Notes: generated from the letters alone by a model not told the origin. A stretch of 64,000 bases of DNA from Cetobacterium sp050033475 (GCF_050033475.1 NZ_CP188319.1:868001-932000); one strand, 5' to 3'. Shown: positions 15,370 to 24,153, counted from the first letter of the stretch. Made by a program: numbers and translations.

Positions 15370-15400
15370 GGGCAAACCTGATGGTTTGCTCTTTTTTTTT
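15370..15400 (+). terminator. Intrinsic terminator after tuf
   Basis: Nine-base stem gggcaaacc/ggtttgctc with one G.T (15370-15378 with 15383-15391), TGAT loop and nine T. Confidence 0.92.
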
Positions 15401-15427
15401 AAGAAGTTATTTTCAAAAGGAGAAATT

Positions 15428-16036
15428 ATGGATTTTCTACTTAAATTAATTGATCAAATGAGCGGAGCAGGAATACTAGTGTCCATAACAGCCTTTATAG
15501 TTGGAATAAAATTTCCAGATTGGGATTTTAAAATGGGATTGAAACATAGAAACATTTTAACTCACAGTCCTTTGATTCTGTTGCTTTTATTGAAGTTATA
15601 TGAAGGAGATGGTAGTAGTACTTTTAGATATTTTATAATGGGCTTTACCCTTGCTTTGGGAGTACATTTTATTTTTGATATTTTTCCAAAGGGATGGTCA
15701 GGAGGAGCATTATTAAAAGTTCCAATATTTAAAATATCCTTAAAGCCCTCTATAAGTAAGGGATTATTTTTGATATTTATAGTTTATACACTTTTTGAAG
15801 TTGTATATTTTACAGAAAGTGTAGTAGAGTTTTTTTATTTATTTATATTAGGATTAATATGTTTTTTACAGAATGTAAAAAAAGAGGAAAAATTCTTTAG
15901 ACCTTTTCTCATGTTTGCATGTATTTTTATAATTTTTGGAGCATTTAGATACGAAGTGATTTATAAAACTATAGAAAGTAGTTCAAAAAATGTAATAAAA
16001 ATAACCAAAACTTATTATTACGAACTAAAAAAATAG
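15428..16036 (+). CDS. YdjM/DUF457-like membrane metal-dependent hydrolase
   Basis: A 202-residue polytopic membrane protein. The short segment PDWDFKMGLKHRNILTHSP (residues about 30-48) and LGVHFIFDIFP (about 76-86) hold the conserved Asp and His residues of the YdjM family of predicted membrane-bound metal-dependent hydrolases (motif PDxD...HRxxTHS...HxxxD). About five hydrophobic segments follow. The substrate is unknown for this family. I use ATG 15428, which has AAGGAG at 15417-15422; the longer open frame from 15332 would run through the end of tuf and its terminator. Nothing in the neighbourhood (tuf before, transketolase after) explains its role. Confidence 0.72.
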   Translation: MDFLLKLIDQMSGAGILVSITAFIVGIKFPDWDFKMGLKHRNILTHSPLILLLLLKLYEGDGSSTFRYFIMGFTLALGVHFIFDIFPKGWSGGALLKVPIFKISLKPSISKGLFLIFIVYTLFEVVYFTESVVEFFYLFILGLICFLQNVKKEEKFFRPFLMFACIFIIFGAFRYEVIYKTIESSSKNVIKITKTYYYELKK

Positions 16037-16042
16037 CTTTTC

Positions 16043-16072
16043 TTGACAACTATAGTAATAAAATAATATAAT
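16043..16072 (+). promoter_or_regulatory. Promoter of the transketolase genes
   Basis: TTGACA (16043-16048), 18-base spacer, TATAAT (16067-16072). Confidence 0.75.
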
Positions 16073-16086
16073 CTTCATAGATTATA
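16067..16086. promoter_or_regulatory. Inverted repeat over the -10 and start site of the transketolase promoter
   Basis: TATAATC-TTCATA-GATTATA: seven-base perfect arms, the left one containing the -10 box. It is a candidate repressor operator; AT-richness makes chance more likely than for longer palindromes. Confidence 0.4.
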
Positions 16087-16104
16087 AGTGGAAAGGAGAA
16101 AAAC

Positions 16105-16932
16105 ATGAAAGATATAAATCTTTTAGTGGAACAAGCTACTAAGATAAGAAAAGATATAGTTGAAATGATATGTGCTGCCAAATCAGGACATCCAGGAGGA
16201 TCTTTATCAGCGGCAGATATAGTTACAGCTCTTTATTTCAAAGAAATGAATATAGATCCTAAGGAACCAAAAATGGTTAATAGAGACAGATTCGTTTTAT
16301 CAAAGGGACATGCAGCTCCAGTTTTATATTCAGCTCTTGCAGAAAGAGGGTATTTTGATAGAAATCTATTAAATACTTTAAGACAATATGGATCACCTTT
16401 ACAAGGACATCCAGATATGAAAAAATTATCAGGAGTTGAGATTTCGACAGGTTCTTTAGGACAAGGATTATCAGTTGCTAATGGAATGGCATTATCAGCA
16501 AGAATATCTGGATTATCTTATAGAACATATGTTTTAATGGGTGACGGAGAATTACAAGAGGGACAGGTTTGGGAAGCAGCTATGACAGCAGCTCATTATA
16601 AATTAGATAACTTGTGTGCTTTCATTGACTCCAATAATCTTCAAATTGATGGAAATGTAGATAAAATAATGGGTGTAGAGCCTTTAGATAAAAAATGGGA
16701 AGCATTTGGTTGGAATGTTTTAACAATCGATGGTCATAACTTCGAAGAAATTTTAGAAGCTTTAGATAAAGCTAGAGAAACTAAGGGAAAACCTACAATG
16801 ATTATTGCTAAAACAGTAAAAGGTAAGGGAGTATCATTTATGGAAAATGTTTGTGGATTCCATGGAGTAGCACCAACACCTGAAGAGACTCAAAAAGCAA
16901 TAGAAGAGTTAGAAAAAGTATCTGAAATTTAA
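16105..16932 (+). CDS. Transketolase, N-terminal (TPP-binding) subunit
   Basis: N-terminal half of transketolase, which transfers two-carbon units in the non-oxidative pentose phosphate pathway and supplies ribose-5-phosphate and erythrose-4-phosphate. The 275-residue protein ends where the pyrimidine-binding domain of a full enzyme would begin. Motifs: KSGHPGGSLSAADIV, SKGHAAPVLYSAL, STGSLGQGLSVANGMALSA and the TPP site GDGELQEGQVWEA...NNLQIDG. Split transketolases are common in clostridia, fusobacteria and archaea and are normal, not broken. GGAG precedes the ATG. The partner subunit follows after 16 bases. Confidence 0.96.
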   Translation: MKDINLLVEQATKIRKDIVEMICAAKSGHPGGSLSAADIVTALYFKEMNIDPKEPKMVNRDRFVLSKGHAAPVLYSALAERGYFDRNLLNTLRQYGSPLQGHPDMKKLSGVEISTGSLGQGLSVANGMALSARISGLSYRTYVLMGDGELQEGQVWEAAMTAAHYKLDNLCAFIDSNNLQIDGNVDKIMGVEPLDKKWEAFGWNVLTIDGHNFEEILEALDKARETKGKPTMIIAKTVKGKGVSFMENVCGFHGVAPTPEETQKAIEELEKVSEI

Positions 16933-16948
16933 GGCGGAGGTAATTTAA

Positions 16949-17875
16949 ATGGCTAAAAAAGCAACAAGACAGGCTTACGGAGAAGCATTAGTAGAGCTTG
17001 GAATGAAAAATAAAGATGTAGTAGTTTTAGACGCAGACTTAACTAAATCTACAAAAACAAATATGTTTCAAGATAAATTCCCAGAAAGACATATAAATAT
17101 GGGTATAGCAGAAGCTGACATGATAGGAACTGCAGCAGGTTTAGCAACATGTGGAAAGATACCATTTGCATCAACTTTTGCAATGTTCGCAGCTGGAAGA
17201 GCATTTGAGCAAATTAGAAATACAGTAGCTTATCCAAAGCTAAATGTAAAAATAGCTCCTACCCATGCAGGAATATCTGTTGGTGAAGATGGTGGATCTC
17301 ACCAATCAATCGAAGATATTTCTTTAATGAGAAGTATTCCAGGAATGGTTGTTCTATCACCTGCAGATGCAACAGAAACTAAGAAAATGGTATTTGCTGC
17401 AGCAGAATATGAAGGACCTGTTTATATAAGAATGGGAAGATTAGATGTACCAGTTTTATTTGATGATAATTATGACTTCCAAATTGGTCTTATAAATACA
17501 TTAAAAGAAGGAACAGATGTGACAATAGCTGCAACTGGACTTATGACAGCAAAAGCTTTAGAAGCTGCAGAGAAATTAGCTGAAGAGGGGATATCAGCAA
17601 GAGTATTAAATGTTGGAACTATAAAACCTTTAGATGGAGAAACAATATTAAAAGCAGCTCAAGAAACTAAATTTATAGTAACTGCAGAGGAGCATTCAGT
17701 TATAGGTGGTTTAGGTTCAGCAATATCTGAATTTTTATCAGAAGTTCATCCAACAAAAGTAAAGAAAATTGGAATTTATGATAAATTTGGACAAAGTGGA
17801 AAAGCTTTAGAATTATTAGATAAATATGAATTAACTACTGATAAAATAATTTCTGTAGTAAAAGAAAATCTTTAA
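16949..17875 (+). CDS. Transketolase, C-terminal subunit
   Basis: C-terminal partner of the split transketolase. The 308 residues contain the pyrimidine-binding domain (NMGIAEADMIGTAAGLA, FAMFAAGRAFEQIRN, HAGISVGEDGGSHQSIEDI near residue 110) and the C-terminal regulatory fold (ITAEEHSVIGGLG-like segment near residue 250). The catalytic Glu of the family is in GIAEAD. A GGCGGAGG ribosome site precedes ATG 16949. It is co-transcribed with the upstream subunit and closed by a terminator-like hairpin at 17902-17931. The two proteins together should form the heterotetrameric enzyme. Confidence 0.96.
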   Translation: MAKKATRQAYGEALVELGMKNKDVVVLDADLTKSTKTNMFQDKFPERHINMGIAEADMIGTAAGLATCGKIPFASTFAMFAAGRAFEQIRNTVAYPKLNVKIAPTHAGISVGEDGGSHQSIEDISLMRSIPGMVVLSPADATETKKMVFAAAEYEGPVYIRMGRLDVPVLFDDNYDFQIGLINTLKEGTDVTIAATGLMTAKALEAAEKLAEEGISARVLNVGTIKPLDGETILKAAQETKFIVTAEEHSVIGGLGSAISEFLSEVHPTKVKKIGIYDKFGQSGKALELLDKYELTTDKIISVVKENL

Positions 17876-17901
17876 TCGATAGAATCTTAAATTAATTGAA
17901 C

Positions 17902-17943
17902 ATAGGGGCGGGAATTATTTTTCGCCTCTATATTTATATTTAA
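17902..17943 (+). terminator. Terminator-like hairpin after transketolase
   Basis: Nine-base stem ataggggcg/cgcctctat with one G.T (17902-17910 with 17923-17931), 12-base loop, then an AT-rich tail with broken T-runs. Confidence 0.6.
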
Positions 17944-17968
17944 ATATATTTTTATTAGAGGGAGAACT

Positions 17969-18763
17969 ATGGAAAACAATAGAAAAAAAAGTTTTATTGT
18001 ATTGGCAATCTCCTTTTTTCTTTTTAGTTTCTTTATAGCAGTATTAATGAATGGTAGCCATTGGGTATCACGACTTAAAGAAAGCTATTTTATAACAGTG
18101 GAACTAAAAAATAATGTAGATGAAGAAAGAGCCAATGCTTTAGAAAATAAATTATTAGAACAGCCTGAGGTAAAGGGTGTAAGATATATTGCTAAGGACG
18201 AAGCTTTTAGAAATCTTCAGAAGGAATTAGGAGTAGTTATACCAAAAAGTGAAAATGCTTTACCAAATTCTTTATTGGTATATTTTAATAGTGTGGATGA
18301 AATAGAAAAAATTCAAAATTTATTGGAACCTGAGGAAAGCATAAAAGAAGTTTTTATAGATGCAGATTTTATAGCTCAAATTCAAAAAAGAGTAGATACA
18401 ATTAATAGTTTTTCAATTTTTATTATAATCACTAATATAGCCATTGCAGCTATGATTTATTTAAACTTCAAAATGGCTGTAGAAAATGAATATTTAAGAT
18501 TAACAATTGTGACCCCAGGCCATGAAAGAAATAATTTAAAGGCACAAAATTTCAATTTACTACCTTTTACAGGTGGAACAATAACGGGTCTTTTGGTATT
18601 TTTAAATTTATATGCAATTATAAGAAATAAGATGATGAGTTTTGCTCCGGGAATATATTTATTAACAACGAATCAGTTAATATGGACTTTATTTGGAGTT
18701 TTATTCTTGTATAATTTAATTATATGGTTTACTCCTGTTTTAATGAATAGGAGAAAAAAATGA
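17969..18763 (+). CDS. ftsX: Cell-division ABC-type permease FtsX
   Basis: Membrane half of the FtsEX complex, which couples septal cell-wall hydrolase activation to division. 264 residues: TM1 at about 8-28, then a periplasmic domain (about 30-140) with the FtsX stretch in which YFITVELKNNVDEE and VRYIAKDEAFRNLQKELG can be read, and three more membrane segments near 148-168, 195-215 and 237-257. No ftsE is adjacent, unlike the usual ftsE-ftsX order; the ATPase must lie elsewhere. The stop overlaps the start of the next gene (ATGA at 18760-18763), and that gene encodes an EnvC-like factor. In E. coli EnvC is recruited by FtsX, so the coupling is meaningful. Confidence 0.88.
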   Translation: MENNRKKSFIVLAISFFLFSFFIAVLMNGSHWVSRLKESYFITVELKNNVDEERANALENKLLEQPEVKGVRYIAKDEAFRNLQKELGVVIPKSENALPNSLLVYFNSVDEIEKIQNLLEPEESIKEVFIDADFIAQIQKRVDTINSFSIFIIITNIAIAAMIYLNFKMAVENEYLRLTIVTPGHERNNLKAQNFNLLPFTGGTITGLLVFLNLYAIIRNKMMSFAPGIYLLTTNQLIWTLFGVLFLYNLIIWFTPVLMNRRKK

Positions 18764-19860
18764 AGTTGTTTAAAAAAATAATATTAATCCTATTAATTAT
18801 GAATTTAAATGCATTTGGAAATGATACTGTAAAAAATTTACAGGGGCAAATAAAAAAAATAGATAATAAAATTGATGAAAAAAATAAAAGAATAAAAAGT
18901 ATAGATAGTGAAAAAATAGAGATTACTAATCAAATAAAAAAAATAGAAAAAGATATTAGTGAAATAGAAAAAGATATGGACAGAATACGTATTGAAATGA
19001 ATTCTGTTAATAAAAATATAGATTATGGAGAAAAAAGTCTACAATTTAGTGCTAATGCTTTAGACGTAAAGAAAATGGAGTATAGAGCAAAACTTTTAGC
19101 ATGGAATAGAAATGCAGATTTAAATGGAACTTTATCTCAAAATAGTATGGCAAAAAGAACATTTTCAAGAATGTTATATGGAGATTTGGAATCTATGGAA
19201 CATATAAAAAATGTTCAAAATGATATAGAAAAAGTAAAAGTGAATATTCAAAGTGAAAAAAGGAAACTTAGTAATTTACAAAGAAAATTAGATGGAAATA
19301 GACGAAGTATAGAAAGAAAAATTAGTGAAAAAAATACTCTTATTTCAAGACTTAATAATGAAAAGAAAACCCATGTAAGAACAATATCACAACTGGAAAA
19401 AGAAAAGAAAGCTATAGCGGCTCAAATAGAAAAAATAATAAGAGAAAGAGCAAAACCGACAAAACATATTAAATTAGATTCAGCTCTTTTAAAACTTGGA
19501 AAATTAGCTCAACCAGTTCCCGGAAGGATAATAATAAGATTCCATGAGAAGAAAGAAGACCATGTGGTAAGTAATGGAATAGAAATATTATCTCAATTGG
19601 GAGTTAAAGTTAAAGCTGCCTCTCAAGGAAAAGTAATCTATTCAGACAAATTACAAGGATTAAATAATGTGGTAATGATAGATTATGGATATAATGTCAT
19701 TGGAGTTTATGGAAATCTTATGATGCCAAATGTTAGATTAAATCAACAGGTAAGAAAGGGAGAGGAAATAGGAATTCTTGGAATGAGTGAAGGAAAACCT
19801 ATTTTATATTATGAGGTTAGATTTAATTTAAAACCTATAAATCCAGAATTATTATTTTAA
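18760..19860 (+). CDS. EnvC-like coiled-coil protein with degenerate LytM domain
   Basis: Exported protein of 366 residues: hydrophobic signal at 1-20 ending NAFG, two long charged coiled coils (about 22-100 and 150-235) and a C-terminal LytM/M23 domain (about 245-366). The domain has lost its zinc site. Where active enzymes have HxGxD this one has S271-N-G-I-E275, the YxHL motif is YGNL (Asn319), and the HxH of LHFEIR-type motifs is LYYEVR (Tyr350). It should therefore not cut peptidoglycan itself but act as an amidase activator, as E. coli EnvC and NlpD do. Translational coupling to ftsX by a four-base overlap supports a role as the FtsEX-controlled activator. Activity and partner are inferred. 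Confidence 0.85.
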   Translation: MKLFKKIILILLIMNLNAFGNDTVKNLQGQIKKIDNKIDEKNKRIKSIDSEKIEITNQIKKIEKDISEIEKDMDRIRIEMNSVNKNIDYGEKSLQFSANALDVKKMEYRAKLLAWNRNADLNGTLSQNSMAKRTFSRMLYGDLESMEHIKNVQNDIEKVKVNIQSEKRKLSNLQRKLDGNRRSIERKISEKNTLISRLNNEKKTHVRTISQLEKEKKAIAAQIEKIIRERAKPTKHIKLDSALLKLGKLAQPVPGRIIIRFHEKKEDHVVSNGIEILSQLGVKVKAASQGKVIYSDKLQGLNNVVMIDYGYNVIGVYGNLMMPNVRLNQQVRKGEEIGILGMSEGKPILYYEVRFNLKPINPELLF

Positions 19861-19878
19861 CGAGAGGAGAAATCTTAA

Positions 19879-20679
19879 ATGAAAGCATGTATTATATCCA
19901 ATGAAACTAAAAAACTAGCTTTAGAAACAGAGGAAAAATTAAAAGAATATTTTCAATTAAAAAAAGTTGAAATAGTTTCTAAGGAAAAGCTAGCAGAAGC
20001 TCATATGGTTATTGTAATAGGAGGAGATGGAACCCTATTGAGAGCGGCTAAGGATATACTAAGGCTGCCTAAAGCCATAGATGTTTTTCCAGTAAATGCA
20101 GGATCTTTAGGATTTCTAACGGAAATTAAAGTTGATGAAATAATAGAAACTTTAGAGGAGTATATAGGTGGAGAATACTCCATAGAAGAAAGAGGAGTAT
20201 TAAGTGTAAGGATAAGTGGAAAAGAATATGAGGCTTTAAATGAAATTTTAATATCTAAGGGTGGATATATGGAAAAAATTTTAAAAATTCATGTGGATTC
20301 CTTGGGAGGATATGTAAATGATTATAAATCAGATGGTTTAATTATAGCTACTCCCACAGGGTCTACAGCCTATTCTTTATCTGTAGGAGGTCCAATAGTA
20401 GTACCATCTTTAAAGGCTATGATTTTAACACCCATAGCACCTCATAATTTAACGGCTAGAACCATTGTGATAGATGGAAATGAACATATAAAAATTTCTT
20501 TATCTGATCATAGAGAAGGTTATATTGTAATAGATGGAGAAAGCTATGGAAAATTAGAAAATAATGATATAATAGAAATAAGTTACTCTAAAAAAACCTT
20601 GAGGCTAGTGCTTCCAAAAAATAGAAGCTATTATTCGATATTGCGTGAGAAGTTAAAATGGGGTGATAATTTGTGTTAA
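19879..20679 (+). CDS. nadK: NAD kinase
   Basis: Phosphorylates NAD to NADP in the cytoplasm. The diagnostic diacylglycerol-kinase-like loop VIGGDGTLLRAAKD is near residues 50-63, followed by VNAGSLGFLTE (about 73-83), NE with the second motif in LNEILISKGG, and DGLIIATPTGSTAYSLSVGGP (residues about 152-172). 266 residues is typical. GAGGAG precedes ATG 19879. Its stop overlaps the GTG start of recN by seven bases, so the two genes are translationally coupled, a common order (nadK-recN) in many bacteria. Confidence 0.97.
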   Translation: MKACIISNETKKLALETEEKLKEYFQLKKVEIVSKEKLAEAHMVIVIGGDGTLLRAAKDILRLPKAIDVFPVNAGSLGFLTEIKVDEIIETLEEYIGGEYSIEERGVLSVRISGKEYEALNEILISKGGYMEKILKIHVDSLGGYVNDYKSDGLIIATPTGSTAYSLSVGGPIVVPSLKAMILTPIAPHNLTARTIVIDGNEHIKISLSDHREGYIVIDGESYGKLENNDIIEISYSKKTLRLVLPKNRSYYSILREKLKWGDNLC

Positions 20680-22334
20680 AGGAACTTAAAATAGAGAACT
20701 TAGCTATAATAGATCATTTGGATTTGGAGTTTGCAGATTCTTTGAATATTTTAACAGGTGAAACAGGAGCTGGAAAATCAATTATCTTAAGTGGTATCAA
20801 TCTTTTAATCGGAGAAAAAGCAAGTATTGATATGATAAGAGATGGAGAAGATCAACTTATGGCTCAAGGAGTTTTTGAAATTGAAGATTATCATAAAAAT
20901 GAATTAAAAGAATTTGGTATAGATTGTGAAGATGGAGAATTAATAGTAAGAAGATATATGGATAGAAATGGAAAGGGAAAAATTTATATAAATGATATAA
21001 GAGTTTCCTTGAGTACAGTAAAATCAATAATGGGGACATTGGTGGATATTGTAGGACAACATTCTCATCAAATGTTATTAAATAAAACTAATCATATAAA
21101 ATTACTAGATAAATTCTTAGGAATTGAAGGAGAAGAACTTCTAGAAGAAATTTCTAGTGTTTACTCAAGCTTTTTAAGTATTGATAAAAAAATAAAAGAA
21201 ATAGATAAATTGAAACAAGAAGCCATTGAAAAAAAAGAATTTTATATATATCAGTTGGAAGAAATCGAAAAAGTATCTCCTAAAATAGGAGAGGATGAAG
21301 AATTAGAAGAGGAATATAAAAAACTTTTTCATGCTGGAAAAATTAGAGAAAAATTATCTATAACAGAGGGACTTTTAAGGGGAGGAGAGGGAAACGCCCT
21401 GGGCCTTTTGCATAATGGTAAGAAAAATTTAGAAATTATTTCAAAATATGGAAAGGCATATGAAGAAATATATGAAAAAATAGATAGAATATATTATGAT
21501 TTAGAAGATTGTGCAGATTTATTAGGGGAGCTTCAAGAGGACTTAGAAGTAGATGACCAAGGATTGGAAAAAATAATAAAAAGAATAGATTCCATTAATA
21601 AAATAAAAAGTAAATATGGAAGTGATATTGAAGAGATCATAATTTTTAGAGATAATATTAAGGAAAAATTAGATCTTCTAGAAGAAAATAGCTTTCAAAT
21701 GGAGAATTTACTTAAAGAAAAGCTTAAAGAAGAAAAAAAATATTGGAATTTAGCAGAAAAGTTATCTGCTTTAAGGAAAATAAAGGCTAAGGAAATTGAA
21801 AAACTTTTAGTAGAACAATTGAAGTATTTAAATATGGAAGCTGGAAAAGTTGAAATATCCATAAAAAATCTGAAAACAATGGGATCTAAAGGTTCTGATG
21901 ATATAGAGTTTTTTATTTCAACTAATATAGGTCAGGGATTAAAGCCTCTTTGGAAAATTGCTTCAGGAGGAGAGGTTAGTAGAATAATGCTGGCTTTAAA
22001 AGTTATATTCTCTAAGGTTGACAATATTCCACTTTTAATATTTGATGAAATTGATACTGGAGTTGGAGGGGAAACTGTTAGAAAAATAGCTAATAAGCTT
22101 AAAGAAATAGGTAATAGTACTCAAGTAATAAGTATTACCCATTCTCCAGCCATAGCAGCAAAGGGTAAAAGACAATTTTATATAGAAAAGAAAATCATAA
22201 ATGAAAAAACTTCAACAACTGTAAAAGAACTTAATAGGGAAGAAAGAGTGCTAGAGATATCAAGAATGCTTGCAGGAAAGAATATTTCTGAAGCTGTTAT
22301 AAATCATGCAAGAGAACTTTTAAGTGAGGAGTAA
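20673..22334 (+). CDS. recN: DNA repair protein RecN
   Basis: SMC-like ATPase involved in double-strand break repair. Walker A is GETGAGKSIIL (about residues 28-38), the ABC signature region is SGGEVSRIMLALK and Walker B LIFDEIDTGVGG near 455-466; between them lie about 300 residues of coiled coil. 553 residues matches the family. Translation appears to start at GTG 20673, preceded by GGGGTGA at 20660-20666 and inside the end of nadK. The downstream Xer-like gene starts 2 bases after the stop, so nadK-recN-xer-like-era form a tightly packed operon. Confidence 0.96.
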   Translation: MLKELKIENLAIIDHLDLEFADSLNILTGETGAGKSIILSGINLLIGEKASIDMIRDGEDQLMAQGVFEIEDYHKNELKEFGIDCEDGELIVRRYMDRNGKGKIYINDIRVSLSTVKSIMGTLVDIVGQHSHQMLLNKTNHIKLLDKFLGIEGEELLEEISSVYSSFLSIDKKIKEIDKLKQEAIEKKEFYIYQLEEIEKVSPKIGEDEELEEEYKKLFHAGKIREKLSITEGLLRGGEGNALGLLHNGKKNLEIISKYGKAYEEIYEKIDRIYYDLEDCADLLGELQEDLEVDDQGLEKIIKRIDSINKIKSKYGSDIEEIIIFRDNIKEKLDLLEENSFQMENLLKEKLKEEKKYWNLAEKLSALRKIKAKEIEKLLVEQLKYLNMEAGKVEISIKNLKTMGSKGSDDIEFFISTNIGQGLKPLWKIASGGEVSRIMLALKVIFSKVDNIPLLIFDEIDTGVGGETVRKIANKLKEIGNSTQVISITHSPAIAAKGKRQFYIEKKIINEKTSTTVKELNREERVLEISRMLAGKNISEAVINHARELLSEE

Positions 22335-22336
22335 TT

Positions 22337-23146
22337 ATGAACTTAGTTAAAGAGTATTTAGAAGATGGAAAAAAAGAAGGAAATATATCTTCTAAAACAG
22401 TAGAGATGTATAGGGTAGATTTAGAAGATTTTAAAAAATTTATTGGTAAAATAGCCTTTGAGGATGTTTCTGAAAATGAAATTATTAGATACATCGAGTT
22501 TCTTAAAAGTAAATACCAAGAAAAATCCATTGTAAGAAAATATACATCGCTGAGAAGTTTTTACAAATATCTATTGAGAAAAAAAATAATAGATGATTAT
22601 CCTATGGATAAAATTGTACTGGGAAAATGTAGTAATAAACCTCAAGAAATTTTAGAATGGACAGAGATAAATGGAATATATGAAAACTGTGATAAAGGTC
22701 CTAAGGGAAAAAGAGATAGAGTTATCATAAGTTTATTAAGAGAAACAGGAATAATGATAACTGAAATTTTAGAAATAAAAATATCAGATTTAGAGAAAAA
22801 TAGATATGAATATTTTACCCTTGTTAAGGGCGGAGATTTATACTTAGTAGAATTGTCTAAGGAATTAGAGAAGGAAATTAAGGAATATATAGAAGAGTAT
22901 AGAAAAATATTAATGGGAGAAGAAGATTCAGACTACTTATTTTATGGTATATCTAGACAGAATTTCAGAGCTAGATTTATGAAAGCTGCAAAAAAAGCTG
23001 GTATTGAAAGAGAAGTTTCTCCTAATATGATAAAAAATACTATTTCGAAAAGAAAAGAATTTGAAATAGATTCATTAGGAAATAGTTTATCCTTAATGGA
23101 AAGAATAAAAGAACAATATATGAAAATAGGAATCGGAGATGATTAG
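22337..23146 (+). CDS. Xer-like tyrosine recombinase homologue with lost catalytic residues
   Basis: 269 residues with the order of XerC/XerD: an N-terminal SAM-like DNA-binding domain (about 1-90; TVEMYRVDLEDFKKFI, VRKYTSLRSFYKYLLRKK) and a C-terminal catalytic-fold domain. The catalytic residues are changed: box I GLRVSE is GIMITE (Arg to Met140), HxLRH is N230-M-I-K233-N, and the LGH motif is LGN (His to Asn249). Only the nucleophile Tyr261 and possibly the beta-hairpin Lys remain. It is therefore unlikely to cut DNA, although the frame is intact with no stop or shift. It may be a structural DNA-binding protein or a partner of an active Xer. It sits between recN and era with essentially no spacing. 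Confidence 0.8.
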   Translation: MNLVKEYLEDGKKEGNISSKTVEMYRVDLEDFKKFIGKIAFEDVSENEIIRYIEFLKSKYQEKSIVRKYTSLRSFYKYLLRKKIIDDYPMDKIVLGKCSNKPQEILEWTEINGIYENCDKGPKGKRDRVIISLLRETGIMITEILEIKISDLEKNRYEYFTLVKGGDLYLVELSKELEKEIKEYIEEYRKILMGEEDSDYLFYGISRQNFRARFMKAAKKAGIEREVSPNMIKNTISKRKEFEIDSLGNSLSLMERIKEQYMKIGIGDD

Positions 23147-24040
23147 ATGAAAGCAGGATTTATAGCTGTAGTAGGAAGACCTAATGTTGGAAAATCAACA
23201 TTAATAAATAAATTAGTAAATGAGAAAGTTGCCATAGTTTCCAATAAAGCTGGAACAACAAGAGACACAATAAAAGGAATATTGAATTTTAATAACAATC
23301 AATATATATTTGTTGATACTCCTGGAATTCACAAACCAAAGCACTTACTAGGAGAGCATATGACTAATAGTGCTATTAGAATGTTAAAAGATGTAGATGT
23401 AATAGCGTTTGTAATTGATGCTTCTCAAGAAATTAGTACAGGAGATTTATTTGTTTTAGAGAAAATCAAAGAAGCAAGAAAAACTCCTAGAATTTTAATT
23501 GTAAATAAAATAGATTTAATAAATGATGAGGAATTAGTAGCAAAAAGAGAAGAAATAAAAGAAAAATTAGGAGAATTTGATGGGATAGTTGAGTTAGCAG
23601 GACAATATGCCATAGGAATTCCTAAATTATTAGAAGCTTTAGATCCATTTTTAGAAGATGGAATGAAGTATTATCCAGATGATATGTATACAGATATGCC
23701 TGTATATAGAATTATAACTGAGGTTGTAAGAGAAAAGATATTAGAAAGAACAAGAGATGAAATACCGCACTCTGTAGCGATTGAAATAATTAATGTTGAA
23801 AAGAGAGATAATGGAAAAGATAAATTTGACATTAATATTTATGTTGAAAGATCTTCTCAAAAGGGTATTATAATTGGAAAAAGTGGTAAAATGTTAAAAG
23901 AAATAGGTATTGAAGCAAGAAGAGAAATTGAAATCTTACTTGGAAGAGATATTTATTTAGAGTTATGGGTAAAAGTTAAGGAAGATTGGAGAAAGAAAAA
24001 GCCATTCTTAAAAGAATTAGGATATGCCGACGAGAAGTAA
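23147..24040 (+). CDS. era: GTPase Era
   Basis: Essential GTPase that binds 16S rRNA near the anti-Shine-Dalgarno end and assists 30S maturation. The G motifs are GRPNVGKSTLIN (residues 10-21), DTPGIHKPK (about 57-65) and NKID (about 120-123). The C-terminal KH RNA-binding domain (about 205-290) contains GIIIGKSGKMLKEIG. 297 residues is normal. The start codon directly abuts the Xer-like gene, giving full coupling; a hairpin at 24054-24084 closes the operon. Confidence 0.98.
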   Translation: MKAGFIAVVGRPNVGKSTLINKLVNEKVAIVSNKAGTTRDTIKGILNFNNNQYIFVDTPGIHKPKHLLGEHMTNSAIRMLKDVDVIAFVIDASQEISTGDLFVLEKIKEARKTPRILIVNKIDLINDEELVAKREEIKEKLGEFDGIVELAGQYAIGIPKLLEALDPFLEDGMKYYPDDMYTDMPVYRIITEVVREKILERTRDEIPHSVAIEIINVEKRDNGKDKFDINIYVERSSQKGIIIGKSGKMLKEIGIEARREIEILLGRDIYLELWVKVKEDWRKKKPFLKELGYADEK

Positions 24041-24053
24041 ATATTGGCATTGG

Positions 24054-24084
24054 AAGGGGGTGCAAAGAAGGCACTCCCTTTTTA
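24054..24084 (+). terminator. Terminator after era
   Basis: Ten-base stem aagggggtgc/gcactccctt with one G.T (24054-24063 with 24071-24080), seven-base loop and a short T tail. Confidence 0.75.
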
Positions 24085-24089
24085 AATTG

Positions 24090-24118
24090 TTGATAAAGGA
24101 CATAATATTTGGTATAAT
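24090..24118 (+). promoter_or_regulatory. Promoter of the SNF2 helicase unit
   Basis: TTGATA (24090-24095), 17 bases, TATAAT (24113-24118). Confidence 0.72.
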
Positions 24119-24153
24119 ATATTTCAATAAAAAATTATTAAAGGAATAGATGG

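Noticed and set aside
15332..15427. N-terminal extension of the YdjM-like protein into tuf
   Set aside because: The extension would be translated through the tuf terminator; AAGGAG and ATG at 15428 give the natural start.
16105..17875. Transketolase broken by a frameshift into two pieces
   Set aside because: Both halves have their own ribosome sites and clean domain ends; split transketolases are a normal form.
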